Below, piece after piece: positions 11,193 through 24,834 of a stretch of DNA of 64,000 nt; the first letter of the stretch is position 1, and each line of letters starts with the position of its first letter. Where the stretch lies: the NCBI GenBank assembly GCA_023159155.1, contig JAJNNX010000033.1, positions 372,001 through 436,000 on the forward strand. The letters run 5' to 3'. The notes beneath the pieces were generated by a model. It saw only the letters and a program-made list of their open reading frames with translations. It did not search any database and was not told where the DNA came from. Source of the DNA: Ustulina deusta. Lineage: Eukaryota; Ascomycota; Sordariomycetes; Xylariales; Xylariaceae. The position numbers were made by a program, and so were the translations under genes.

Positions 11193-14100
11193 GGCTGCGG
11201 TATAAGCGCTTGAAGTCGCTTGTGGTTGATGGTGGTGGTGTAAAAACAATACTCAGGACGAGGGAGGCCTGCGTGAAATGAAAGGAGCAATTATCAAAGT
11301 GTGATAAGTGAGTCTTTGGCACAACGGTTATAAACCTTGCGGCATAATCTAGGACTCGTATGTAGCACTATCTCAACTGACAAGAGCTTAATTAATTCCT
11401 TCTGGTTTGCCTCGGCCTGAGCCTGATGAAGCCATCAGGGTTCCGTTGGCGATGGGACACGACGCACTTCATATTTTCTTGCAGGGAGGGGAGGAACCAA
11501 AATCAACATAGTTTATGATGAATTGATTGGTATATGAGCGCTACATTCAGCTTCACTAGTTCATGAGTGAAGGTGGGAAGACGTCAATATATATATGAAC
11601 GGTGATTTTCGTGCCCTTCGTGCCTTGATCTTGTACAGTACATGAAGTGACTCCTGGATACAGTTCACTTTCAACAGTTTCAATCTCTCATTCTATTCCG
11701 TGAAATAACCCTATGTGTCCATCGTACGGAGTTGAGATGTGATCAAGAAGATGGACGTACGACTTAAGCTCTCAAAAGGGGGTACGCAAAGATACGTCTC
11801 TTAATTTGGCGTTGATCTTCACCCATTAGACACAATGCTGTACGACGAGCGAGCGCCTTACCAATATTCATTATTCAAGATTCATTCCGCAAGCATGGGT
11901 CTCTGACTCTCATATGTTTTTCATTATATATTTATTACCGGCAACATTGTGACATGAAAATGACAATTGATACGTGTGTTAGACTGAAAAGCGGCGATTT
12001 GTCCGTAGGGAAGACGCACGCGTCAGTCATCCGAAGTATCTATTCATTAGTCCGAGACGCTAGGATAATTGGATAAGTTCGTTTTGTCGTAATTGGGTAG
12101 TAAGAACATAGGGATATCTACTGATTAATATAACGGAGATGATTGTCCAAATAATTATAGATAATTGCTGATGCATGTAACTCGCTGAAGGGACAGTGTA
12201 ATTTCAACCCCAAGTATCCGAGTAACTGGAGGCAGTCGAGTAGCTCGACTTGACAGTATCCTACCTTTGGTAGTGTAGCGGTACAGGGCTTCATTACTCT
12301 TCCATGACAGAAGAAAAAAAGTTGTCCTTCACTTATTTGGATCGAAGAGAGTGAATCCCAGCAACAGAGTTCATTTGTTCCGGAACCAGAGTATACGCGT
12401 TCTAGCCTAGGTACCATCACGTGGCATTCTCGGAAGCTTTTAATAACAAATACAATCTCGCCACGCCAATTGAGGTGTTTCTGCAACTTCTTTTCGTAAC
12501 GCGCATGCCGGGATGGTCTCGTTAGCTTTCTCCACACTGCGGTTATCAGCCTATGGGTCTTGATCTGTTGAGAAGTAAATGTAGACGAGAGTAACGAAAA
12601 ATGATGGGCTACTGGCACAGTATATGCAGAAGTTGATGGCACGTTGTGGTATAGCGTCACCATGTTCAAAAGGTAGGTCTAAAATCGGTTCTTCCTAATA
12701 CTAATTAAATGTGATTCTGCCAAACATACAAAGAACTGCAACGTCTTGAAACTCAAGCGAGGTGTTCTTCCAAAGTAGAGATTACTCTCGTACTTATGTG
12801 GTAAAATTGAACACTGGTTTTAGCCAAATCCCAATTTCCTGGTCCAGAGAGACTCTTGGCGTCAGTCAAGGCACTCAAGTGCTGCAAGGGGTGTACATCA
12901 TAAGTATTAACGATACATAGGCACTGCTGACTTCATTAACCACTCCTTGCGGCATGCGGTCTCATTAGCAAGCTTTCTCAGAACAACTACCACAACTAGA
13001 TCACAGAAAAATCAAGGTAGCTGAACATTTCAATCTTCACCTTGGCTGGAATCTCACTGTCTATACTAGGATTTATGAGTTTTTTGCAAGTAACGGCTAG
13101 TAATGTTCCTCTAGAGGAGAACTGCCCAATAGTAAAATTACCCTATTGGTTCGCTTTAGCGTGGCATCTGTAGTCTGACGAATCCTCAACAGGATTGGCT
13201 AGTGCGACAGATAGACGCATATGATAATAACGGACGCAACTTGCTAACTTAACATTGCTATTGACTTGTAGTCATTAATACCAGGTAAAGCAGTGGCCAA
13301 GAGGTAACTAAAAGAGACTGAGTTCTGGATCGATCAAGTATCTAGGTAGGTACTTCGCGAAGAGGTTGGTTAATGGGGCAATATATTTGTCAGCCCACAC
13401 TTACACCTGATGTGTCACGGAACAAAACTACAGTACTATATCAAATGTAGAACGTTATCAAAGCGAGTGCATCGGCATGTGCAGTTACTTATATGTTTAC
13501 GGTTGAGACCGTAACATGATGATTAATTCCGTAGACACAATCGCATGTAGGCATCACCCAGTAGAGACCGCACGGTTTTCGATAATTGGTATTTGAATAA
13601 GTAGTATGTAGTGCAAGGTAAACTGTGGTTGTGCAGGCTTGCTCGGCCATTTCGAGTTTCCTAAATATATATTCCTTCTCGCCAGGCTAGACAAATTGAC
13701 ATCTAAAACCGGGTAGAAGGGGAAATGTGACTACCTAGTGATGAGAGGTAGGTTAATAAGCTACTGCCGCCCACATTTGGTCACGACGTAGATAGACGTT
13801 CATTATTAAACTTGACTTGCGGGTTACATTGCTTGTAGGTTTCCTTCGAGATGGATAATATAGGTACCATAGAACTTGTCAGGGTAAGTGGTACCTGCCA
13901 ACCAATACGAGTATACATGACGGACAATAATCCTGTCTCGTTAGGAGCAATCATAAGCATCAGCATGAGAGAAAATAAATCGCGACTCCCGACGGTTAAC
14001 CAGAATTGACATCGTTTGCTCTAAGGCTCTCGCAAATCTAGCCGGCGTCGTAGTCTTAAAGTATGAATACAAACCCCCACTACGGGCCGATAATACCGAT

Positions 14101-15364
14101 GATGTTTTCTCGAGACGACAAAAACCGGCAGGTATAGAGGTAGTTGTTGTCTATGTTATTAGTCAGCTGAGCTTCTCCTAAACACACAGCGCTGGGTTAG
14201 GTAGCTGAAACAAGGGCCAAGAGCGTGATCGTGTACACTAGTTGTTGTTGAGATTGGCGGGGTAAAACAGACAGGTAGAATTTATTTCTGTTGGGTGAAG
14301 GAGCGCCAGAGATGTCTTGATTAAGAGTTCGTTTCGGAAACTGACAAGTACAGACACTCGATTGTACTTAGCTTCGATAGGATTTAAGGATTGTATGTAC
14401 AATTGTCAACTAATAGGTACCCCGCACCGAAGTATTGTCTGGAGAAGCTATGTTGTTGTATGCTACACTACCTAGGTATTGGCGATGGCATGGTCCGATT
14501 CCAAGCTTTTGGGACCTAAGCCCAGCACCTGAATGCGGCAATATGACGCGTCCAGCCAGTAACTTGACACGTGAAACCCCTGTCTCTCATGATTCCGTCT
14601 GTATGACTCCGGATTAATTAGTGGGTATTCTGAGGTAGGTAGGTAGTGTACTTCTAGATAAAATTGAGGGATCTTGCTAAATGCTGGGGACCTGGCAGGC
14701 GACTGTCATCTACGCTAGATAGGTTTCAGGGTTACCGGCACTGCGGCTTGAGGAGCCGACTGTGGCGGTTTTATTTTTGAGCCCCTGAACTTCGAGTACC
14801 TATGCCTCAAAAGAATCCTCTCAATAGCTTTGGAAATGCGACCAGACCCAACGGTTCGTACAAACCTACACTGGCGGCCACGAAGGACAAGAATGCGTGA
14901 GCGTGGCTCGCAGACGTTTGAAATGCTGATTGCTCCAACAACTGACAGATTACAACCTCGCAGCACGAGGCGCTTCCCGAGTATAGCATGCCCTTGAGCC
15001 CTGTGACTATTCCTTTTCTAGTCGCGGAGGCGGCCGGCCCGTTTTCCCCTTCGGATACTTCTGCTGATAGAAAGTTTGGGGTAGGTATGGGGATGAGATG
15101 AAGAGTTATAAAGGCGTTGTGCGACCGCTTCGGATTGAAGAGCAGGTATGATGGGTGGACACCTCTGAGCATCCCACGCCTTCTAGTGTAGAACAAAGAA
15201 GGTGTCTTGTATATAGCAGAGATCGCCAGTGTGGTCAGTCTAGGCTCTTTGCGCAACAACAAGTATTCAGTGTCTCTCATACTCAAGGGCCTGACAGAGC
15301 GTGCCACATTCTGCTCTGACCCTTTGGAACAGAAACAGTAAAGGTACAATATCGAGCGGGCAGG
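11193..15364. other. Gene-poor region of about 4.2 kb
   Basis: No recognisable gene. An isolated 183-codon open frame lies at 12118-12669 (-) and a 193-codon one at 14807-15388 (-); neither shows a family motif. CCTAGGTA-type palindromic motifs occur at 13341-13352, 14468-14479 and 14631-14650. The last 180 bp should contain the promoter of the sugar transporter, including the element described at 15191-15272. Confidence 0.5.
15191..15272 (+). promoter_or_regulatory. Sequence shared with the DUF3445 gene promoter
   Basis: About 80 bp that reappear, clearly related though diverged, at 55985-56064. The common core is GTAT with nearby AGAGATC, then TCTTTGCGCAACA. Here it lies about 95-175 bp upstream of the transporter ATG; the other copy lies about 30-110 bp upstream of its ATG. 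It may be a promoter module or a repeat fragment landed in both promoters. Confidence 0.4.
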
Positions 15365-17670
15365 ATGGATGATTCGAAACTTGGTCATGGTGGTGGTGGC
15401 GCAACAGTCTCAACCTCGATTGAACCTGTTGTCATCGTGAGTGAAGGTGCCGGTAAAACTGCCAATATTTCTGGCGCGAAAGCCAAAGGCGTGCAAAATG
15501 TGAGTAAATCTGATTGTCAGCTAACCGAATACCACGCCCCCAGAGCTGACGACCAAGAACAGGCGGAACTATACGCGGCAGTCCAGGAGAGCAAGATCAA
15601 TCTATGGAGCAAAGAATCGCGGACAATATACTGTTTGGCGCCGCTTCCGTCACTGACCCTTTTGAACGACTCCTGACTGTTCGTCTAGTGGCGATATTCA
15701 CGGCTTTCCTTTGCGCCTGCGCCAATGGTTACGATGGTTAGACTTGCATTTCCAATCATGTCGAAGGAGAAGGAGGTACTGACGAATGCTTGTGTCCAGG
15801 GTCCCTACTGACTGGCATTGTTGCCATGGACCAGTTCCAGAACGTATTTCACAGTGGCAAAACTGGACCAACTGTTTCCGTGTTGTTTTCTCTATATACA
15901 GTGTCAGTTCGCCCGAGTTCACAGGAAGCTAATACTTAGCCGCTGACCTAAGTCTTGATACAGTGGCTCAATTGTCGGTGCGCCTTTCGCCGCTATCATT
16001 GCAGATAAACTCGGTCGTCGTACAACCATGTTTACTGGCGGTATTATCATCATCATCGGCACCGCCATCGTCGCGAGTAGCTCTACAATCCCGCAATTCG
16101 TTGTAGGGCGTTTCATCCTGGGCATTGGCATCGCCACCATGACAGTGAGCGCCCCGGCCTATGCCATAGAAATTTCACCTCCTCATTGGCGTGGCCGTGC
16201 TACTGGTAAGACCTTGAATATCTGCTTTGAAAAATTTCTCTTCCTTTTTTGACAGAGGGTTCTAGGCTTCTACAACTGCGGATGGTTCGGAGGATCAATC
16301 CCTGCTGCTGCCATTGTGTTTGGCACTGAATTCATTCCAAGCGACTGGGCATGGAGAGTTCCCCTTATCCTGCAGGCCTTTGCGTGTGTTATTGTCATGT
16401 TCACTATCTGGTTTATTCCTGAAAGCCCCCGATGGCTCATGGCCAACGGCAAGACTGACGAAGCCCTCGAGTTTCTCATCAAGTACCATGGGAATGGCGA
16501 CCCAAACTCCCGCCTGGTGCGTCTAGAGATTGAAGAAATGCGTGAGGGCATTCGCGTAGATGGAATCGATAAGCGGCCTTGGGACTGTGAGTGATTCTAT
16601 GACATTGTTGTCGCATGTAAGGGTTCACTAATGACTAAGATATGCACTAGATCGGCCTTTTTTGCTGACCCATAACGGTCGTTGGCGATTTGCACAGGTC
16701 ATCATGATTTCTATCTTCGGCCAGTTCTCCGGCAATGGGCTCGGCTACTTCAACGCGACCATTTTCGAGCAGATTGGAGTCAAGTCGGTCTCACAGCAGC
16801 TCGCGTATAACCTGCTTAACTCGGTCCTATCCGCAGTGGTTAGTACCCTGGGGTCTCTCTCATGCTCCCTCTTGACGTGTCTCGGGAGCATAAAAGTTGC
16901 CGTGGCAGGGGTTCCTACTCCTGTTACTCCTGAAAGCCCACGAATCCTTTTCTATAGTTTCCCCTAAACGGCAATTACTGACCTCTGATTCATACATAGG
17001 GCGCCCTTACCGCTGTATCACTGACAGATAAAATGCGTCGACGACCTGTATTGGTCTATGGCACTTTGGGTAAGTTTTCGCATCTTGATGGTACATGTCA
17101 CGCCTGCTGACGCTCCGGAGCATGCGCCGTCGCCCTTGCTCTTAACTCGGGCCTGTCTGCCGCGCTAGATTCCCAGGGGACGAACATTCAGAGTTCATAC
17201 GCCAAGGGTGCTTTAGCATCATACTTTTTATTTAATATTGTCTTTTCCTTCACCTACACCCCTCTGCAGGGCGTGATTCCTTCCGAGGCACTCGAGACGA
17301 CTATGCGAGCCAAAGGCTTGGCGGCATCAGCGGTTATTGTCAACGTTTTGGGGTTTATCAATCAATTCGCGGGTCCTATCGGTCTTCAGAATATCGGTTA
17401 CAAGTATATCTTCGTCTTTGTCGGCTGGGACGTAGTCGAGGCCGTCGCGTGGCATTTCTTCGGGTGAGTTCGCCTCTGCTGGTTTATTGGCTTATTATGC
17501 TGTGTTCTCACTGACGCTTTCTTAGCGTGGAATCTCAGGGTCGCACACTGGAGCAACTGGAATGGGTTTACGATCAGCCGAACCCCGTCAAAGCCTCTCA
17601 GAAGATCGACAAGGTTATTGTCCAAGCTGACGGAAAGGTATCTGAGAAGGTGGTCGAGGATGGCGCTTAA
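15365..17670 (+). CDS. MFS sugar transporter, lactose permease-like
   Basis: Twelve-helix sugar/H+ symporter of the plasma membrane. Ten exons: 15365-15499, 15563-15632, 15689-15736, 15800-15902, 15964-16205, 16266-16586, 16651-16838, 17000-17069, 17121-17463, 17526-17670. Every junction keeps phase and the sum is 1665 nt (554 residues). Family signatures: CACANGYDGSLLTGI in helix 1, IIADKLGRR in the first inter-helix loop, IPESPRWLMANGKTDEAL after helix 6, and SLTDKMRRRPVL in the second half. The C-terminal cytosolic tail, VESQGRTLEQLEWVYDQPNP, is the form seen in fungal lactose-permease-like (Lac12-type) proteins. The true substrate may be a disaccharide or a plant oligosaccharide breakdown product. 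The second intron's short exon (48 nt) makes this gene easy to mis-annotate. Confidence 0.92.
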
Positions 17671-20600
17671 GCCCGAAAGGAAACGATCGGCATCCAGGTG
17701 ACTGTGATTGGGGAATGTGTGCAACGGTTTACGCGACGTTCCGACATACATGTACATGCATGTATGTCATCGGCGATCGAACGAAATTGGATAACCTAAT
17801 TGATAATACAAGGACACTTGTCACGGTTGATTTGGGAGCCTCATTGGAGCGCATCGGCCCGACATACATTAGGGTTTGAAACAACGGCTTAATGTAGTGT
17901 ACTGCAAATTCATCGAGTTGCATTGTGTAGGCGCGAGTGAGCAGTGCTAGTGGGTACTTAGGTAAGTAACTACCTAGGTAAACAGTAAATGGCGCTATGA
18001 TCAACCCCTCTCCCGCGGATGCCTTGGTTTTGCCGCTACCTCCCGGTACCTCTATCTACCTCCCTTCTAAGTACTTGCTTAAGTACCTACCTGCTACTAC
18101 TGTGGGTGGTTGGATTAGGTCTACGTTACAAGCCCCCAGATCTTGTTTACTGCAACAGTCGATGATGGAATGAAATAAACTCAAGTACAGGCATCGGGGT
18201 GAGGTGCTAATAGTGCACTGTAATTGTTGGAGGCTATCTTCTCAGATAGAGGTAATGCGAAGGGTGGTGTTTCGTACATCTGAGATGTATTGCTCGGTAT
18301 CAATTTGAGGAGGGGACATCAGCTGGCCTGATCTAGCCCCACCACGTTGTGAGGTGACATTCTCTCGGCGCCTGAAGCGGCTCGCTCCCTCGACAGTATC
18401 TACTTAGTAGGTACGTCCATCACAAGTCTTCCATCCGCCTCCACTGCGCTAGGTGCCTCTAAGTCGGGTACACAATAGGTACCGCATCAAGAGGGACTAG
18501 TGCACCTTCCGTAGACATTCACCTGCAGTTCACACCTTCGCAATATACACCCAGATAGGAACAGCCTCCACTCAACTCGTCTTCCATCCCTCTCCTTTTG
18601 TCCTGTTGCAGTCTTTTTAGGCATCAGAACGACCCAACCGCAGTACCCACCACTTGGGCTTGTGTCGTGTACAAGCTTATTCAACTAGTGTACGGCATCA
18701 GCTGAAAAGGCGATGGAGTGTCACACAACCAATGAGGCTCACGAAACTATTCGTTTATCTACGCTTTCTTTTCCCTCGGGCCCGCCCAACACCCAGCGCA
18801 AGGCGGGCAATAATTGGCTGTCTGTTGATGTCGCAATGGAGGCGGGGAGACGTGATGGAGTAGCAGCCTTCAGACACGGCCAATGGCTAATGACGTAGTG
18901 GATGTGGTTGGCTGTTGATCTTCACGTATCTGCTAAGTAGCGGCGCCGACACTCACGGAGCCCCAGCGATGGTAGAATAACGACTCTGCCGGGCCTTGAG
19001 GGCAACCTCGCAGCGTTTCGATGCTGACGGCAAAAAATACGGCCCAGGAACGCTGCCGTCCAACTGTGGCGGCAGACAGCTCCGGGAATTGAGACACATG
19101 GGCTTTCGCAACTCGTCGGTGCCACCCGTTTCCTCGGCCGTCACCGCGTCTCAGCCGAAGCCGACTAGTTCGACTCTCCAGGCATCACTGGCCCGGTTGA
19201 GACCATAGCACGTGGCTAAGCCGTGCTAGGCGCGGACCGACGACTGACAACGGCGACATATTGGATTTAAATTAGCGTTTGCGAGACTGCTACACCCGCC
19301 AATAGCACGCTTTGGCAGTCGCATGCGGAGAGGCAGCCACTCTGATCCTGCGAGGCCAGGGAGATGAGAGGAGACGAGAGGTGGAAGAGTTGCAGTCGAA
19401 TTTGGAGGGCTGCATAATGGAGAGTGGAGTGTAGGTACCTCTTCGGTCACCGGCACTGCCGACCTAAGGTACGCTACTGTATGTCTGGATATGCAATGGT
19501 GGGCTATATGTCGAGTACTAAGTAGAGCCGAACGCACGCCACGTGGTTCTGAGGCATGACACAAAGGGTGGCAACATGCTCCCTAGGCTCTCTTACGTAC
19601 CGATATCAGTTCTATGCATCACGTGGGCTTGTCAGCAACTTTTGCTCCTCCAAAAAGAACGACCCAGCCGACAAGATAGCCTGGTCAAGAGCTCCATTAT
19701 GCTACACCACATCTCACCACATCTCATTCGTCCTCGGTAGGCTAGCGTACGTGCTCCGCCTCTTCTCACTCGTATCTCACTCCACCGGTATTGTTAGCAT
19801 CGACGTGTGCCGTAGGCAGCCGCCCGGAGGATCGGGTACAATGCCCTGATCGCCTCGACAGAGAGCTTGACGCAATCATGCCCCGCCTGGTGCCGACCAG
19901 GCGATCGGTCGAATGTGAAGCAAGCCGCCGGTCTTATCAAGCACGTCACAATCTGATCTATCAAATCTCAACCATCCAGGGGTCCAATTGCTGTTAGCTC
20001 GATATCGGGTGAACCCGTGTTATGGGTCTGTGAGTGGTTATCTTCCAGCGCGGCATGCCGGCTTGCCACCCCGCCCATCACAGTTGTGAAGACGGTTTTA
20101 TACTCCAAGTAGCACATCACAAGGTGCCTCCAAAGATGTCCTACTACGGCACGGGCTCTCTGGCCTGCTTGATTCTGATACTGACTACCCACAGGCCGTC
20201 GAGTCAGCATAATGATACTTTGTGTGTCCATGCCGCTAGGAACAATAGGGGCATAAGTATCTTTACTGTGGTACAATATGTCTCAAGCCACCCAGGGGTA
20301 TGGTGCGGCGTTTGCCCTGGAAGCGTCTTCGCTGATGGTACTAAAAATACATGTATTACTCACTGACCTTTACGGGTAGTAACTCGATGCTTTCCATTTT
20401 CAGAGCACCCGCTGTTGAATGTGATATTATCGCCTTCCGTTTGAGGCCCATATTTTCACCAGTGGGTGTCGAGAACTAGAGCCGCATCATGAGTATAGGC
20501 ACGCGTGACGTGAGATACAGGGTTTCAGTTGTACATTACATGAGAGGCCGGGCATCTATAGGCGATGCCGATCTGGGCAGAGTTTCGAATATTCAATTGC

Positions 20601-21523
20601 CAAAAACCAAGCTGATACGTCTCTCTAGCACACTAATGAGACTAATACGAACTATTTCCAATACTGGATGTCTTGAGTTGATCATGCTTCTCTCTTCAGG
20701 CAGCCTATAGACACGAACTCCAACAAGCCTTGGGACGTCGCGGGAGCATCGCACCACGCAAAAGAAACCATTCTGGCATATCTTAGCGAGCGTTGCCCTA
20801 GGAAGCCAATTTTGGCCTCGATGGACCAGTAGATTGTCACACATGCACACCTCCCAAAGTTAGCGTAGGACTTGTCCTAAAGCGTCTATAGATAGCACAT
20901 TTCAATCCCTACATATCACACCTACACTTCGTGTAGTTGTAGAGCTAAATGTTTAGTAGAAAATTTTTTCTTTCTGGGAAACAGAAAGGAAACCTTTAAA
21001 ATGACTGCATTCTTATTTATTAATATTTAAACCACTATGTAGAGATAATGGGGCTAGGATATTAAAGGTTGAAGATAGGTAGAGGAGGTCCACAGCTTAA
21101 AGGTGGACAGTATAGAACATAGATAGTTGCTCCTCGGAATCTTTTCCACGCATTCAATATTTATAAGAAACAGCATTCAAGAGGGCCATGGGCGCCATAC
21201 ACGCAGCTAACAAGATGGGACTATTAACAGAGTTCTTGGTGTATCAATCTGCTTATTTCTGACAGATCCCTGTACTGAGCGATCCCACGAGGTACATGGA
21301 CAAACTGGTGTTGTCAGGAATTTGTTGACACGGGAGGGAGAAGCCTAAGCTTACCGTTCTTGGGACGAGTACGACCGAGTCCCACCTTTTACGTCTTTAT
21401 TCCTTGAATTTAAAAGGCGGCCGAGTAGCCCTTTGTCTTTGCGATCTTTAGTACTATGAATACATTTCTCTATAGCTCAACATCACGCTTCCCTCTCACC
21501 CCTTATTCATATTGCGTTATACC
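17671..21523. other. Gene-poor region of about 3.9 kb
   Basis: No family-level coding match on either strand. A palindromic TACCTAGGTA motif lies at 17970-17980 and related CTACCTCC/AAGTACCTACC motifs at 18055-18090. A less AT-rich block runs from about 18950 to 19960, containing a hairpin-like CGCCTGGTGCCGACCAGGCG at about 19884-19903. The final few hundred bases should contain the terpene cyclase promoter. Confidence 0.5.
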
Positions 21524-22894
<1,371 letters not shown>

Positions 22895-23280
22895 CGAATG
22901 AGGTACGAGGGTCTAGGAATTCCCAGACATGTATGCTACGTGATGAGATTAAGGAGGAGACGATGTAAAAGATTTCATTTCTTTTATATTTTTCTTTTTC
23001 CGTTAATGTTGTATCCCTTCCTCCTTTCTTGTCTGCAAACGGTCACTGTGGTCGGAGGGAACCCCGTACGGACGTACATATGCGGCGTTCGCTGATCGAC
23101 CCGAGCTAGTCAACTAAGCATACTTTCATTGAATAAATTTGGTTTCCAGATAAGTGCGAGGTAGATCCTATCCTAATGATGTGCAGGTATCCCCACCCAG
23201 TATTTATTTCCGACGGTGCCGTAAAGCTATGATTGGTGAATTAACCCGACTTCGTAGCTTACATGTAACAGTCTCTCCTG
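22895..23280. other. Intergenic: convergent 3' ends
   Basis: The 386 bp between the convergent cyclase and glycosyltransferase genes contain a pyrimidine-rich tract (about 22975-23035). No gene seen. Confidence 0.5.
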
Positions 23281-24834
23281 CTATACTTGCTTGGGCTCGA
23301 GCACCCCGCAATTTAGAACCTCCTCGGTAGGCCAACCCATCTTCATGGGGACCATCTTGCGCGTTTGCTCGAAGTGCACGCTCCCGTATCGCAAGTACGC
23401 GGCAAAAGTGCCCTCGACGTTATCCTTCTCGTGGTATTCCTTGGAATCCCACAAGTCCGCCAAGAACGAGTCCAAGGCACCTGGTGGTCCGTGAGACAAC
23501 TTCATGGTAGACGTGTTGGCGAGTGCGTCGATGACGAAGCTCTCCGCCTCCTGCCATCTCTCATCCTTCACTACGCCCTCACCCGTGCGCTTGGCGGCGA
23601 GGAGCTCGAATTGGCGAGTCCCGGACCAATTTGTTTGATGCTGGAAGTAGTACGTCTCCTGGAGCGCAGGGAACAGCAGCATGTGGTTGGAGTAGTACTC
23701 GGGGCCATTGAAGCCGTCGGCCGGGTCGATGAGTTTGCGCAGGCGTTCAAAACACATGAAGGCAGCCAGGTAATCACTAAACACCTCCATCAGCATCTTT
23801 ATATTGGGGCAGTTGAGCTTGTCCACGGGCGGGCACAAAAGGGGGAGGTGTCGCAAGAGGGGATGCTTGTGGAATCCTTGTGAGTTAGTCACCCCGCCCT
23901 CCCACAGCGCCAAGTAGATGTCATGCCAACGTTTGATGAACGGGTTCTTCCTCTTCGCGGCAATGAAGCCGTTGAGCATGCAGTCTACGCCCGGCCGCAT
24001 CTCGATCACAAACCCCGCTATCTCGTAGGGGGTAGCGGGGTCCTCGATCTGCTTCCAGCAAATATCGTCGATGGAACGGAATAGGAATGTGCCTGCATCG
24101 ATCCAAACGCCGCCGTATTTCCAAATGAGTGGTAGCCGAATCAGATCTCCAGAATGGGGGCCAACGCTGGGGCCGTCCATGGTGTCGTTATTGAAAGCAT
24201 CGGGGAAGTAGGAGCTTTCGACGTAGCGGGAAACGTTGGTCTCGGAGCCCTGCAACACGCGGAGTTAGTCATCGGCATTTCGAGCATAATAGCTGATATT
24301 TTGGGCTGTGGGAAGCTTCAATGGTATAAGTTTGATGAAAGAGAGCCTGTGTCCCCTAGGACTCCGCACAACGAGAAGGAAAGGACTTACGGGCACATTG
24401 TCGAGGACGTGGACTGTCCACTCTGGTCCGAGCCTTCGAACCCAACCGAAAATGTTACGTTGGACCCAGGGGGGCATGCTCTGGAAACTCAGGCATTAGG
24501 CATTGCGGCTTATAGGGACCATGTGGACGCGAGGTATTTGCTCAAATTAGAAACGAAAAGACACGGAATGCATGCGTACGGTAAAACCGGAATGCCAGAA
24601 TGCCCAGACATTCTTGTCAGAATTGATAGGATGCGGCTTCTGAAGCCATGCGGCAATCTCCCTGTTGCTTCGGAAATCAAGCTTATTGGTGTCGATGAGC
24701 TTCAGGCCGGGGGGTACATTGACCTTGGCCATTGATGAAGGCATGGTAGGCTCAGGTGCTGCTACACTCACTGCTATCGCCGAAGGAGCCATGTTATTCT
24801 TGGGAGGTCGTGCCAATGACAGTAAAATGCTCAT
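23281..24834 (-). CDS. GT32/capsular-polysaccharide-type glycosyltransferase
   Basis: Resembles fungal proteins with the capsular polysaccharide synthesis / DXD-sugar transferase fold. Exons 24834-24580, 24480-24391 and 24249-23281 give 437 residues; an ATG at 24792 would shorten it by 14. The core is NVWAFWHSGF near residue 75, MPPWVQRNIFGWVRRLGPEW in the short second exon, and DLIRLPLIWKYGGVWIDAGT near residues 150-168. In this family the DxD of GT32 is usually replaced by a single Asp, here Asp166 in WIDAG. EMRPGVDCMLNGFIAAKRKNPF follows. There is no clear signal peptide or membrane anchor, so a Golgi role is not supported. Lying between a terpene cyclase and a P450 it could glycosylate a terpenoid, but the family normally acts on glycans. 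A degenerate fragment of a relative lies at 40129-40200. Confidence 0.85.

Noticed and set aside
12118..12669. 183-codon open frame on the minus strand
   Set aside because: No domain motif, an odd composition and no neighbouring exons with matching splice sites. It may be chance or a relic.
14807..15388. 193-codon open frame on the minus strand, overlapping the transporter start
   Set aside because: It overlaps exon 1 of a well-supported gene and the repeat-like promoter; no family features.
23365..23883. 172-codon plus-strand open frame
   Set aside because: It is antisense to the glycosyltransferase, which has family motifs.
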